Below, piece by piece: positions 14,088 to 26,646 of a stretch of DNA of 64,000 nucleotides. The stretch is from Petaurus breviceps papuanus. Taxonomy: Eukaryota > Chordata > Mammalia > Diprotodontia > Petauridae. The position numbers were made by a program, and so were the translations under genes. Location of the stretch: the NCBI GenBank assembly GCA_028583685.1, contig JAMXIF010000058.1, positions 14,094,485 to 14,158,484 of the forward strand, in the 5' to 3' direction. Below the pieces are notes generated by a model. That model was not told the origin of the DNA. It saw only the letters and a list, made by a program, of their open reading frames with translations, and searched no databases. Numbering within the stretch: the stretch's first letter is position 1; the number at the start of each line of letters is the position of its first letter.

Positions 14088-14536
14088 AAATTAATTGGCA
14101 ACAAAGGAAAAGTGTTCTGATATTCTAAGCAGGCCTGTGTTTATGATTAAGGTGGCTGCTCAGATAGCCAGTCCAAGCTTTTCCCCCCTCACCTACAATT
14201 TTCGAACAGATCTCAAAAAAGTAATTATTGTGTTTAATTATTGGCATCTGGTTAGCCTTTATTTTCTAGTTGGATTAAGAGGGGGGAGGGGGAAAGGAGG
14301 GAGAATTGTAATTTCATGACTACATAAAACCTAGACTAAATTTGCTTAGAATTGAGCTGCTGCCCATGTTTTAAAATAAACTAATCATGCATAAACTCAG
14401 GGTCTTTGTTTATTTTCTCATGGCATATATGAATTCTAGCTTTGGCATCAGGATCTTAAGTGATTTTGGTTTTGTTTAACTTTTTCCTTTTAAGATGATT
14501 GCACTCATGTCTGAGATGTTAATTGAAAATTATAGA

Positions 14537-14703
14537 ACAGAGGTTCTTAACCTTTTTTTTTTTTTTTGGTCATGCATCCCTTCTCAGAATAATGCTTTTA
14601 AATACATAAAAACATAGGATGATGGCAGAAATTTGTTATGTTGAAATAGTTATGAAAGTATTTCTTTTAAAAAGGTCTAAGACCCCAGGTTAAGTACCCC
14701 CAT
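14537..14703 (+). mobile_element. Non-autonomous hAT-like DNA element (copy 1)
   Basis: It starts acagaggttcttaacc and ends ggttaagtacccc, so its ends are inverted repeats with the CAG...(C)TG-like look of hAT elements. The interior (cccttctcagaataatgcttttaaat, aaaacataggat) matches other copies in this window at 27808, 36000 and 53913. It has no coding capacity. The superfamily is inferred from the ends only. Confidence 0.65.
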
Positions 14704-17081
14704 CCAAGAGTGTGAAGGAAGTTTCCTTTCCAGACCCTTTCTTTTTTACCTGTCAGAAAACCCCAAAAGGAGCCCTGTCAGTTCTGTGGAAACATGGAAA
14801 GTTGTAACAAAGGATGATCTGATCTGATCCAGTTAAGGCTAGGTGCATAAATTAGTCACAGTCCCAAATTATTTTACCCAGCCACTGTCTTAGCTATGAT
14901 TTGTGATTCCCTTTAAAGAGTTTTACCAGAAATTGCTCCTGCATTTAAGGTAGATTACGCAGAATCTTGTCCCCAGAAGCCCTGGGATTGCCTTTTCTTT
15001 CCTCAATTTGGTAGTTCATTGGCACACATGTGGTGATGCCATGAAAGCCCTCAATAATTCCAGAAGTTGAGTTAACATGTGTGATTTGAGAGACAAATCC
15101 TGCTGCCTCTTAGTGATTCTAGGACATAATGAAGTGAATATATGTCCACACCTTTCCCAGGTCTTATGAGAAAGGAGGCCATCTGCTTTCAAAAGGCTTA
15201 TTTTACTTTTTACAAAAATGGGTTGGGGGGAAGCAAAGAAAAAGAACTCACCTGCTTGAATCCTTCTGCAGTTTTCCCCCAGACTAATGCCACAGCAAGG
15301 TGTATATTTCAGTTGACAATTTGCAAATGAGTACCTTGTCAGTTGAAAGCATGCCAGAGGAAGACATGATGATTTGCTTATTTTTCTCTCCTGAAATTCA
15401 TCCTGCCCCAGAGATGTGGTGTTTGTGCTGGTTCTCAAGCCAACTTATACTTTTAGGATATGTGAGGTGCCTTTTGAAAGGAATAATTTTGATTTTAGTG
15501 TCTTGCCTCACATGGGTTGTGCAACCCAATAGAAGTTTTAAAATAATGTCATTATTTTGATTCTCTTAATTTAGAAAGCTACATGTGTGTTTGAGCAGAT
15601 TTCTATATAGGTTTGATTTTCCTGGATTTAGTCCTTATAATTAAACTCCTTCCTCACCCCAAACCCATCCATCCACTCAAAAGACCACATGTGATAAGGC
15701 TGAGCTTTGTTTTTCAGAAAACGAATGGGAAAGCTGTCTTCAGTATATGGAGTCATGCTTCTCTATTTTCTTGACTTTAGCAAGAATTTTTCATCCTGGT
15801 GTAAAATGACATGTTTGCTGGCAAGTTGGAGGCATGATAGGGTAAAACAGTGAACTTTGACTTTTTCACAGCCAGCATGAAGAATCTTTAATATTTTCAG
15901 ATACAGGTAGAGCCCATAAGCCACAAAAATAGAGGCTCAACAGAGAGATAGTATGGCATCTGTAACTAGAAGCCTAACTTTTTCCAAAATCTTAGTCTTG
16001 ACACCTCACCACATTGTAATGGATCCTAGACCAGACACATACTTCTAGCAATCAGATTGTACCACGTTTTAGTGCTGAAAATTTTTAATGACACTTCTTA
16101 GTGACATTCTCTTTGGCTTCTTAACCATCCTAGAGATGGTAGAAAGTTTGTGGCAGACCAGTTTTGTAAGAGAACCTTTATTAACACGTGAAGATTTGTT
16201 CATTGGTACCTGTTAAGGATAAAATGATGTACTTTGACATTATTCAAGTGGTTGAGCTTCAAAATCAGATATGCATTGGCATAAACATCTGAGTTGCGTC
16301 CTTTTGTAAGATAGAACTTTTAGACAGAAACTACTCCTTATGGCATTAGAATTATAGCTGTCTCTAAATTAAAAAAAGGTACTTTTCTTCTCACAGGCAG
16401 TGTCAAAAGTTTTTCACTTAGGGAAACAGTAAATTATATAGATGAAAAATAAGGATGATGTTAGTGAAAGCTAATAACTTTCTCCATCTAAGAAATTTGT
16501 GTTGGTGATCTGGGCATCCTCCCCACATCCTTGTTAGCACAGGACTCATATCACTGTATAGAAGAGAAAAGCCACTATGGTCTGTCTAGAGTGCTCTAAT
16601 CCTGCTAACCTGCACACATGCACTCAGGGCTGTGTCCAAGGTACTCCAACCATCAGTGAGAGGCATGAGAAACTGGAGAAAGCCAAAATAAATGAGGTGG
16701 ACTTGCACCTGTAGACAGGTCAGACTTTAGGGCACCAGATCTCACTAAATACCGTTATCTTAACTTGCTGAGGTTCTGTGTCATCTGTGCTGGGCTCTTT
16801 TCTCATTAACGTGCTTTTCCCCTCCTTCACCATTCCCCTTCCTCATGCCCTCCATTTCCTGGTTTCTCTTTTTTTATCAGTAGAATACTTCCATCTCTCC
16901 CCCCACCCCACCTCCCCACACACACTTTGAGCACAAGTACTTTTCTGATCCCTGGTTTGGTGAATATGTGAGCACTACTCTGTGAATAAATGAGTGAGAG
17001 ATCTGCTGAACAATTAATTGTAGAATTATGTTGTATGTAATGTACATATGGAGAAAGAATGTATTTTGTTCATTTTTTCTT

Positions 17082-17087
17082 AATAAA
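17082..17087 (+). terminator. MKLN1: Candidate distal MKLN1 poly(A) signal
   Basis: AATAAA in the context cttaataaaaagttgtatat, followed within about 30 nt by a GT/T-rich stretch (gatgtgtcctctttttttgc). A Pumilio-type motif, TGTACATA, sits 40 nt upstream. This is the best-looking + strand poly(A) site before the intergenic gap. Confidence 0.55.
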
Positions 17088-17105
17088 AAGTTGTATATGG
17101 GAATT

Positions 17106-20100
17106 GCAGGATGTGTCCTCTTTTTTTGCTTTTTGTACCCTTTAAAACTAATCATTAAATATTACTTGGACACTTTTACTCCCACCCCATCCCCTTTTTG
17201 TTTAAGTTGAACTTTGTTCTTAAAGAAGAGTTGGATCTATAACATGGAGACTAAGAAGGTAAGGGAGGCAGGAAATTTATGTTCTTTGTAAGTTATTTAG
17301 GATCGTCTAAACTACAAGAAACAGGAATAAAAAGGTAGGATTTAGAAATTCACACAACAGGTATTTTTGGAAATGTTTGTAAGAGAGAATTCTCATAAAT
17401 CAATTTAAAACATTTAGGGTGCTCTCTAGTTAAAGGGTCCTCTGTGGTACTTTTGTGAAGTTTACACTTCAGCGAATTGAATAATTGCCAGATTTCACAA
17501 TATTGAATTTTTATATACTGAGTTTCCTTTAAGTAGAGCTTGTCTATTGTAGTAGGTCCTATAAAAGAGGACTTTAAACCACAGATACTGATTATGTGTG
17601 TAAAATAATGTGCAAGAGAAATGACTTGGCAAATACTGTAGTGATCTGAGAAATTCTACCTATGGGACCCCAGGGGAAGAAAAAAAAAAGGTCCCTGGAA
17701 ATGTAGCTGCCAACATTAGGAGTGGTAGGTTGGTCATAATAGCACTAAACTTTTTTTAAAAATTATTTTTAATTGCTACACTAATTGTATAGGCTCCTGT
17801 ACAGGATCCAAGTTTATTCCCAGGATTGGCCGCATGTGTCATCAAAGTATTTCCACAATGCTGGGCTAAGGATTTTTCTTTTTCCTACCCCTTCTTATCT
17901 GTCTTGTGTTCTCCTGCCTTTATTATATAGTTAGCTCTTGTGGAATGAGATGCTTGCTTGTTTGTGGCAGAAATGTTCTTCACTCTGCAAATCAAATAAC
18001 CCTTTCCCTACTTCATTTTGGGGTATGCTTTGAGTGTGGCATATAAATAACATTTCTCTGTGTGTCCTCAAAACAGGAAAGAGTGATGTAGGATAAGGCC
18101 AGGAACATGGGAAATAAGTCTTCTCTCCTTTATTGTATTCTTACTGACTCCAGTTGAGATGGCTTTCAGCAGTCTCAATAATGTTGACCACAAATTATTC
18201 CTTAACTAATGCTGCTAGATTTAAGTCTTAATACACAAAATGGAATCCCTGCTCCCCAGGGGCTTTGGCCCCCTCCCTCATCACAACAGGCAAAAAAATA
18301 GGGAAACTTCGAAGTGTTGCCCTTATGAAAAACAATCCCTCCCCTGGGAAAATGCTGTCAGGAAAATTGACCGACCTGCTGTATAATTGACACTTATGTA
18401 GTGCTGGAAGGTGGTGGCATGTTTTTCATACAGGTTCTCATTTGATCCTAACAATCCTAAGCATAGATAGTTTTGTAATTGGTTTTTTGATGAAGAAAAC
18501 AAGACCGAGGTTAAAAGCCTTACTTGAGGTCCCAAGGCTGATGTCTGAGATGTAGTTTTTTGTTTTTCACCTAGGCCTTTCTGACTCCTAAGCACAATCA
18601 GTGCTTTATTATCAATAGCCTTCAGAATAGCTAAATAGGATGGTAAATGGGTATCTGAAAAGTTATGTAGATTGTTTTTTTTTAAATTCTTAGAGCCTGT
18701 TCACATTCATACCATTTTTACATTGGAATGGGAAGGTGGGGATTTTGTGTAGAGTATGGGGATTGTTTCTAGTGGCCAGGGCTGGTACAGGGCAATGATG
18801 ATCAACGCTACTCTGATCCATTTTCAAGAGAAGTACCACATTTCCTCATTGCAAAAGAGAAATTAGAAACCAAGGTCCAGGTCTTTGTTATTTGGGGGTG
18901 GTTGGTGATCACAAGGGAAGGGGCACACTTGCAGTTTTGGCAAGATTGTAGGCAGCCCATTTTTGAAATTGCCTTTTGGACACAGGTTTGACAGCACTTG
19001 TTTTATCCATTAGTCAGATCTGTCCCAACAAACATTATCCCCAGATTTTATCCCTACTACTATCAATGATGCTGTGGCCTTGAGCAAGCCATTTAACTTT
19101 TATGCCTTAGGGGAGCCTGTTTTGTGTCAGGCATTGTGCTAAACACTTTATAAATCATCTTATTTGAGCTTCACAACTCTGAGCAAGTGATTGTCCTCAT
19201 TCTACAGTTGAGGAAACTGAGGGAAGACAGGTTAAGTGTCTTGCTTAGCACTCTACCCACTCTACCACTGTGCTACCCAGCTGCTTAAGTATCCTTAAAG
19301 AGGAAAACTAGGAGAAGATTATTGAGGATTTCAGTTACTTCTCAAAAGTCCAAAGCAGCCTAAGAGCTTTTAAATTGTTTGATTTAGTTGTACTTGGCAA
19401 TTAAAATAAGCACCTCCTTCACCAAACCCTATCCCCATTTTAGGTTAATCAACTTATCGGGACACCTTAGCTAGTGTTAGAATCCATCCCACATGCCATG
19501 TAAAACACTAGATGTCTTTTATATATACCTTATTTTCAGTAGAGACTTAGGAAGAAGAGCAGGCTGCAGAGATTAGGACACAAAATTTAGAACCCCTTGG
19601 CTGGCAAGGAATAAAGGTGATTGTGTCCAAAAAGACTGGAGCCTCTGGTCCAATTTGTGACCAGTGATAAACTCTGAGTCATTTTCCTTGGAACAGTCTC
19701 TGCTGCTTAGATGGCCAAGATCCTGTCCTGAGTGTTCCTTCATTTATACTGAATCTCCTTTCCTAATCCTGGCATACTTCAAAAGTTTAGCTTGAAATGC
19801 CCTAATTCTAACCTACATGCCAATACCCAACTAGTGCACTGCTCCCACTGTTCTGCATTGTCTTATTAAGGTATCCCACATAAAAAATGAGCACAGTTGC
19901 TCTGAGCTGAGTCAATATTTTACTCCCATGGGAATCAGCAAAGTTGATGAGACTCTTCCTCCTAATATTCAACTGTATATTTAGGTCCCATAGCTAGTCA
20001 AGGATGATTATAGAATGTGACAGTGGGCTCTCTTCTCCAGTCCTTCATGTAGGTGTCCCACGAATCTCACTTAAGTTATGTAGAAAGGGAAAGGAAAACA

Positions 20101-20344
20101 GTAGAAGGTAATCTGCGGTTGCTTAAGGTAATCTGACAGATATCTGATGGGTTGTCCACTAATACACCCTGAATGTTCCTCATTTTCTAGGTTTAATTTT
20201 CATCTTGACCTTTTTCCTTTCTCATTATGCCTTTGTTAACCTATCAATAACTCCCACAGATTGTCCCAAATACCCTGGCTCCCTCTACATATGATATTAG
20301 TAGCAGTTTTAGCCAGTTGGAATGAAATATCAGGGTCTGAGACC
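17106..20344. other. Gap between the MKLN1 and PODXL 3' ends
   Basis: About 3.2 kb between the two proposed convergent poly(A) sites. It contains MIR-like relics (about 18370-18550 and 19060-19290) and otherwise unremarkable AT-rich sequence. No coding or RNA gene is recognised. Its limits depend on the poly(A) assignments. Confidence 0.5.
19060..19290 (-). repeat. MAR1/MIR SINE, reverse orientation
   Basis: It contains gtgtcaggcattgtgctaaa, then cattctacagttgaggaaactgag, and ends in ctaccactgtgctacccagc. This is the reverse complement of the SINE head, so the orientation is minus. Confidence 0.75.
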
Positions 20345-20362
20345 GACTTTACACAAAAGAAC

Positions 20363-20368
20363 TTTAAT
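20363..20368 (-). terminator. PODXL: Candidate PODXL poly(A) signal (ATTAAA)
   Basis: On the minus strand the context is gctgtcaATTAAAgttcttt, followed directly by TGTG and TGTAAAG-like sequence. This is a typical mammalian poly(A) site layout. It faces the MKLN1 site at 17082. Confidence 0.5.
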
Positions 20369-22478
20369 TGACAGCATAAAGTTTTCCAAAATATAGTTTT
20401 GTAGGAAAATGAAAGAATTCACCATAATCTCTACAATCCAGTTTCTCAATAAATTCCAGTGTACTTCAGACGTCTGTTCCTGCTCACCAAAAGCAGCCAG
20501 GAGAACTATCCTGATAGTGTAGATAACATTAATTTTTTTAAGGCCCCTTAGAACAGTATTCCCTTATATTTTTGTGTCTGGGCCTGATGCATTCTAAAGT
20601 GAATATGCCAAGTAAGAAAAGTAGGAAATGCTTCAACTCCTCTCTTCACCCCCAGCCAACAAAAATCCTGGACCTGAATGGAACTTTTTTCCATGTGCAA
20701 TTATGAGAATGGTTTTAAAGAATCCCATCACCCAAGAGAAATCTGAAAAATTTTGCTATTTCAAATTCCATGATTTCTAAAGGTGTCAACCATGAGTGTT
20801 TGCCTTAACTCTTCCTAATCCGGAGCAGTTTGTTCCTTTTGGTCTCAGGCCTGTGATAGAGGGAATGTGTGATTCAAGAGGGAGCAAGAAGGTAGTAACT
20901 GATGCCTCTATCTTTGTTCCCTCTTGAATCTGTGCTTAGCCTTCCTTCCTTCTCCTCCCTTCCCCAAACATCAGGCACACTCTCTGTTCTGCCCTCATTC
21001 ACTAAAGAAAGATGCAAACAAGATGGGCCAGTCTCAGAAGATTTTTTTTTGGAAGCAGATCTAGAGAAATCATTAACAAATTTATTTCAGATGGATCTGC
21101 ACCTGGTAAATATTTATAGAAAATTCAAGATTTGGGATTCAAAGCGGTGATCCACAAGGACAACCTCTCACAATGGCCTAAAGCACAGCATGTATTGAAG
21201 GATCAGGAAATCTGGGGTAGAGCTTTGCTGGAAGATGCTAAGGTTTAGCAGCTAAACCAGTCCCAGCCTAGGGAGGTGGGAGACCCCAGTGTTCCAGAAA
21301 CCCTGCTAATCCCACTAGCTGGTCACAACCAACTTCTGTGAGTCTGAGACCAAGCTCTTTATGATTTGCTTTTTTTAAAAGAGAAATTTGCTTAATTTTG
21401 CAGATAAGGAATAAGAAGCCTATTACTCTGTTTGGATAAGATACTGTCTTTGTATTTAGAAATAAGTTTTTCCCTGGTGCACAGCTGACCTGATAGCTTC
21501 TGAGCCAACACTGAATCAAAGGTTTCAAGTGAGAATGGGAAGAGGCTTTCATTCCTTCAAGCCAACAAGGCATGTTTATAAAAGTGGTAAAATAAGTGAT
21601 CTAGAATCAAGACACAAATTCTAGTCCAGGTTCTGCTAGTAAGGAGGTCTGTGGCACTCTATGACAATTAGCCACTTCTTATAAGTGTAGTTTCATCACC
21701 TGCAAAACTAAACTCACCAGGCAGTACACTGGCTTTCTTCCCTCATCCATAGTCCCTTTGTGCATGCCATAGACAAGAAATGGGAAGGGTTTAAAAAAAA
21801 AAAAAAAACCTGTTCTTGGGGTCTTCCACAGTGAATGCTGGATATGGCCAATGCACTGTTTTAATTTTTTAAAATTATGACCATTTTTCAGAAGAAAATT
21901 CTTACAGCAAGTCTCAGTTTAATGTGTGATAGTCCTATATATGTATCTTCAAAAAAATATGTATTCATATTTTTTTCCCAAAAATTCTGTCCAGAGCACA
22001 ATCAAGAAGATAAAAGATTTGGGGATTTTAAATAATACTTCTGCTTCAAACTTCACTTGTGGTAGGGGAAATACCAAAAAAAAAACTTCTAGAGGTCAGA
22101 CCTGTTTATTATCCTGACTTACTTATTATGGTATAGCTTCCTTCCTTTAAATGGGAAAGAAAGTTCTGTATTTCTATTTAGTTATCAGTGCTCCCCGCAA
22201 TTTACTTGCTGAGGCTGGATGGCAGCTGGTGGCTTGTTCAGTGGGTGTTGGTTTATGACATCTAGCTCAAATATCAGGCAGCCTCCAGAAACCTGTCATC
22301 TGCCAAGTTTCTTTTTTCTTAAAAAGAAAAAAGAATTCTTTGTTACGAGACAGATTATGGGGGGGGGGGGAAGATCCAGAGGAAAATTGGGGCAATATAA
22401 AAACAAAAGATATAGATAAAATTTTTATTTAAAAAAAAAATGGAAGTTCAAAATAGATGCTTAAAAGAATGGCCTTCT

Positions 22479-22636
22479 GGGGCGGCCAGGTGGCTCAGCA
22501 AGTGAGAGCACCGGCTCCAGTGTTGGGAAGACCTGGAGATCGAATCCCGGGCTCAGACACTCAGCACCACACCCAGAAATAACTGGCCATGTAACCTTGA
22601 GCAAGGTACTTAACCCCGATTGCTTAAAAAAAAAAA
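22479..22636 (+). repeat. Young tRNA-derived SINE, copy A
   Basis: It begins ggggcggccaggtggctcag and carries a clear pol III B box (gatcgaatc, 22538-22546) and an A-box-like ggtggctcagcaagt. The body continues cacacccagaaataactggc and ccttgagcaag, and it ends in an A-tail. The flank atggccttct is duplicated at 22469-22478 and 22637-22646. It differs from the WSINE1-like copies mainly in the caccacacccagaaataactgg segment. Confidence 0.9.
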
Positions 22637-24203
22637 ATGGCCTTCTTGAGGACCCATGCTTACTTGAACTGTATTCTTCTAACCACTGAGATTTTGAGGG
22701 GTGGTAACCATCTAACTGTCTTTGTGGCAAGGGGGGGTAGTGTGAGGGTAAGAATATACTACATTTTATGCCCTAGGCATAGTATTACCAGATAAAAGAC
22801 TTATGGGGAGTTTCCAAAAGGTACCCGTGATTGAGAAGGTATGTATTCAACCTCCCAAAACTTATTCAGAACAGAGTTATAACCTGAATTATTTGAGTCT
22901 GGGCTTTGGCTACTCTCTCACCCCTTAGGACATGTTGCATCTAAAGAAGTTTGCTGTGGCCCCCAACATAGAGCTTCCTCTGGTTTGTTCTTTATGTCTG
23001 GGAGAATATGGCCATGCCTAGGTTAAAGGCAGTAGGAGTAAGCAACAGCTTCCAGAGGAGAATGCAGACTAGGTTTTTCACCCATTAATAAGGCATGGGC
23101 ACTTGAAAAAGCAAGGTCAACAAAGCCTTAATATGGGGTACAAAGGAGCAGACCCCTTCCATTCTGTGTCAGATTACTCAAAATACATCTCCTTTCTTTG
23201 TTTCTCCAGTCTAATTGTTCAAAAGAAAGCAAGGCTAAAGGCATGTGGTTGTATGTAAATGGGTGATACTAGCTTAGTATCCCTCTAAATCTGAGCTTGT
23301 TCAAAGTGCCCATAAGAGCCCTAGAGTCTTGATAGCCCAAATCTGGGTGGAAAGGCCCTTTTTCATTAGGGATCGTTCCACCTCGTTGTCAGAGGTAATT
23401 ACAGAGGCAGTTCTGGGGCTGAGAGGTTTGTGCTTTTGGACCCTTTTAATAACCCAAGAGAGGCAACTTTAGCAGTGGCTAGAAGGCCAGCCTCGGAATC
23501 AGGAAGGCCTATGTTCAAATCCCAACAAAGTCAAGTGTTGATTTTCTGGTTGCTGAATAATTCACTTGACCTCTAAATAACAGGGCAATCACTTATCTGC
23601 CTAAAAATCTTGACCAGGAATTCTTTACTCCAAAGCAATCACAAGTCTGGCATTAAAAAAAAATTTTTTTTAAATAAATCACACTTCTAAAGGGGTGAAT
23701 TCTCCCAGAACTCTGATATCTTCCATCATTGGATGCTGACACATATCCTCTGGGTAATTTGTGTTCAAATGGACCTGAGTCAAATCAAACCTGTAAAAAA
23801 CTGGCCTGTTGCCTCCTGAACAAAGAGGCACTTATAAGACTACCAGCTTGCATCAACGCCAGGAAAGGCACTCAGTCAAACAGCTGCTTCCTGGAGCCTG
23901 AGAGACAACCACCTCCAGGGGCCCTACCATTTGGGGACTTTGGGCATGGGTGCAAACTCCATATGCCAGACTCCTGCAGACTTCAAGAAAATGAGAAGGT
24001 AAGTCTACTGTAGTACAATTCCCTAAGAAGCCTCTCATCCTCCCTGCTATTAGCTGGTCCCAGTAGAGAAGGCAGCTCAGGAAATGTGCAGGCCAAAATT
24101 TATTTATGATGATCTGGGGTGCAAGGGAAGCCAGGGGACAATTCTGAAACCCCCAGGGGCACTACAGGAAAACTGGAGCAGAACATTAAAATGATGAGAA
24201 CAG

Positions 24204-24377
24204 AGGCGGCCAGGTAGCACAGCGAGTAAGAGCACGGGCTCCAGTGTTGAGAAGACCTGGAGATCGAATCCCAGGCTCAGACACTTAACACCCACCCAGA
24301 AACACCTGGCCGTGTAACCTTGAGCAAGTTACTTAACTCCCCCCCCCCCTTTTTTTTTATTTTTGGTTTAATAAAAT
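24204..24377 (+). repeat. Young tRNA-derived SINE, copy B
   Basis: Same subfamily as the copy at 22479: gcggccaggtagcacagcga, B box gatcgaatccc, acctggccgtgtaacc. The tail is unusual, a C-run followed by a T-run and A-rich sequence. Imperfect 16-bp flanks (14 of 16 matching) lie at 24188-24203 and 24378-24393. Confidence 0.85.
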
Positions 24378-26445
24378 AAAATGGTGACAACAGGTTTGAA
24401 TCCAAACATAAATACTGAAAATTACTGCTTCCCAGGGACGGGTGCTGCTAGACTGTAAGAACCAATATCTTCCATTTTTTTCAGAACCTGGAGTACAGCC
24501 TGCCTAAGGTTTATAGCAAATTTAAAAATAATAACATTAATAATAATAAGCACATGTGAAACTTGTCAAATACATTTTTAGACTGTGACCAAACTCCAGG
24601 CCAGGTCCAGGGCAAGCTCTTAGGGCCACCTGATGTTTAACGTTTACTTTCTTCCTGAAAGTACATAAATTGAGGCTAAAAACTACAATCAGTAATGGAA
24701 ATCTGAAGTTGATTTTGAGACGTGCCCCAACTGAACAGTCCCAGCAATTCTCAAAAATGAGCCAGTTTTAAGTACCAATATTTCCACTGACTTGCTCCAG
24801 GGTAATCAGAAGCTTTCAAGAAGGTGATATGAATGAAAGCTGCCATTTTAGGTAACTTTTAAACGACTACTTTTTTTTAATCCGTTTTTTTCAACAGATG
24901 GGTTTTGCTAGCATCATGATGTGGTCAACACTTATGGATTTCTGAATATACCACAACACCCTGGGTGCCCCTACTTGGACCCCCATCTACACAAGTATTA
25001 TCCTTAAAGGACTGGATTGAAATAAGTCCTTTAGTGTGACTCACTACTTAACTGCATGGTAAGCATAAATGGGCTATACAGCCACCATCCAACCATGACC
25101 TAGGAAGTGGCATGAGCTGTGTGATGGGGAAAGAAGGTGGGCTAGGCAGATAATAGGAGAAAGATGACAAGTGTGCCCTTTGTCTACCAGAGATCTTAAA
25201 AAGAGGTGGGGAGGGAAAGGCTGCTCCTCTAGTGAAGAATATGGACAAAGATGGTCAGAAGATAAACCACGGACGGCTTGTGATACCCACCAGTGGAGAC
25301 AGAAGACTCACACTGATGAGATTATAGAAACCACTGGACAGTTTGATCTTGGCGTTGTGTGTTTGGTGAGGGAAGAGGTGAGGGCCTGGCACTTGCTCTC
25401 CCTCCTTCATAAAGAATTTCCAGCAACTTGGTTAGTCCCTGAGTTTCACATGGAGGCTTGGATGGATCCTACCCTTTCCTGCTGCATTGATTGTCTATTT
25501 CAAGACACTGTGCTGACAGATGATCCTCAGGAGTGGGGGGGCTTTGTTCCAAAACAAAAAGCAGCTTCTACTTCAGTGGTGAGAGGGAGGGGCCATGTGG
25601 GTTCTGGGATCTGTTCTCCCTAACAGGTAACAGGTGCAGAGCAGAGAGCATGATGTCCTCGATGGCTTCAGCAGAGTTAAGAGATGTTAGCTGGATGTGA
25701 GACAGGCAGACCTCTTCCCCTGGACCCACTCTAAACAGTGTCTTAAGAGTGAGGAATGAGCAAGAGAATAGTGCTGAGTGCCAAGGCCTCCTGCCAGCCA
25801 GTATGTCAATTCAGGAAGTTTTCAATCCTGCCTCTTGCCTGTGGATGGATTCCTTGAACAGGAACAATTCACACTTGGGTCTGTCAGGTAAAATCTCCAC
25901 TTCACCAAACAGGTGAACAAGGAAATCAGAATTTTGCTTACATTAAGTAGTTCAAGACCAGGGGTAATCTGTGCCCTTGCCAGGAGGCCCCTGGGAGGCT
26001 AGGGAAGGATGACAAGTAGCTTTGCTCCTGAGAAGGGGAGAAAAGGCTAGAAAATAGGTCTCCACATGTATATAAACTGTCACCAGCTTTGCTTTCCATT
26101 ACATCTTTCTAGCTGTCCTGACCACAAAACCTAGGACAGTTCCAGAGGAAACTGTGTGGCCATTTTCCCATCCCCCCTTTGCCCTCCTCTAACCTCTTAA
26201 GATGAATTGTTTCCATTGGCTAGAAAATGAAAAAGTTAAAGCCTCCTCGAGATGAGGTGGGGTAGGGAGAAAGGAGACCCATGACCTTGCACGTAGGCAT
26301 CTGCTCCCCCCTCTTTTCTTTCCCTATTCATGTCTCTCTCAAGGTGGGGAGGAGGTTGATTTTCCTCCCCCTGCTCAAGTGGCACTTTGGGTGATTAAGT
26401 CTCAAGAGTTGCACGGTGGTGGTCAGAGCTGGTATACATGTGGCC

Positions 26446-26646
26446 TTACAGGTGTGTATCCTCCTCCTCCTGGTCCAGATCATCCTTGGTCAGGTTGTCA
26501 AGTGGGACTATCCAGCTGTCCCCCAGCTCACCATTGAGATTGGCCACTTTTTTCTCCTGCATCTCAGAGGAAGTCTCCATCACTTCCAGGGTTGGGTTGT
26601 CATGGTAACCATTCTCCACAGTCTGCAGTTCCTCTGTCAGGCGTTG
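26446..26646 (-). CDS. PODXL: PODXL (podocalyxin), last coding exon: cytoplasmic tail
   Basis: The minus-strand exon begins after the acceptor ctttcccag and encodes 66 residues: [20 protein letters not shown], then [33 protein letters not shown], and a final DQEEEDTHL before TAA at 26446-26448. This is nearly identical to the tail of human podocalyxin. The last four residues, DTHL, are the known PDZ-binding motif for NHERF1/2, which links the protein through ezrin to actin in podocyte foot processes. Compared with my memory of the human tail there is an added acidic residue before DTHL. The exon enters in phase 0, matching the donor at 27192. Confidence 0.98.
   Translation of the reverse strand, partial: QRLTEELQTVENGYHDNPTLEVMETSSEMQEKKVANLNGELGDSWIVPLDNLTKDDLDQEEEDTHL

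Larger units (their letters stand above)
7790..17105 (+). other. MKLN1: MKLN1 3'UTR (proposed long form)
   Basis: From the stop codon to a convincing poly(A) signal at 17082 there is about 9.3 kb without a coding exon. There is only one young SINE (12521-12692) and one hAT-like relic (14537-14703), a much lower repeat load than the PODXL intron. It is AU-rich, with Pumilio-type motifs TGTATATA (10412), TGTAAATA (12861) and TGTACATA (17041). Several earlier AATAAA hexamers (7991, 9486, 12865, 13847, 14375) could give shorter forms. That the whole stretch is one UTR is inference from the sequence, not shown by transcripts. The 140-aa antisense open frame at 15016-15438 looks like chance. Confidence 0.55.
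20345..26445 (-). other. PODXL: PODXL 3'UTR (proposed)
   Basis: On the minus strand this runs from just after the TAA at 26446 to a likely cleavage point near 20345, about 6.1 kb. It carries two young SINE insertions (22479-22636 and 24204-24377) and other TTTATT positions (AATAAA on minus) at 21081, 22105 and 22424 that could give shorter forms. The 150-aa plus-strand open frame at 25171-25623 lies here. It has no family resemblance I can recognise and I do not call it a gene. UTR identity is inferred from position and poly(A) context only. Confidence 0.5.

Noticed and set aside
15016-15438. 140-aa minus-strand open frame
   Set aside because: It is antisense to the proposed MKLN1 3'UTR, has low-information composition and no recognisable family.
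25171-25623. 150-aa plus-strand open frame
   Set aside because: It lies antisense in the proposed PODXL 3'UTR, shows no domain, signal or family resemblance, and has no splice or promoter context. A frame of this length is expected by chance in a 64-kb window.
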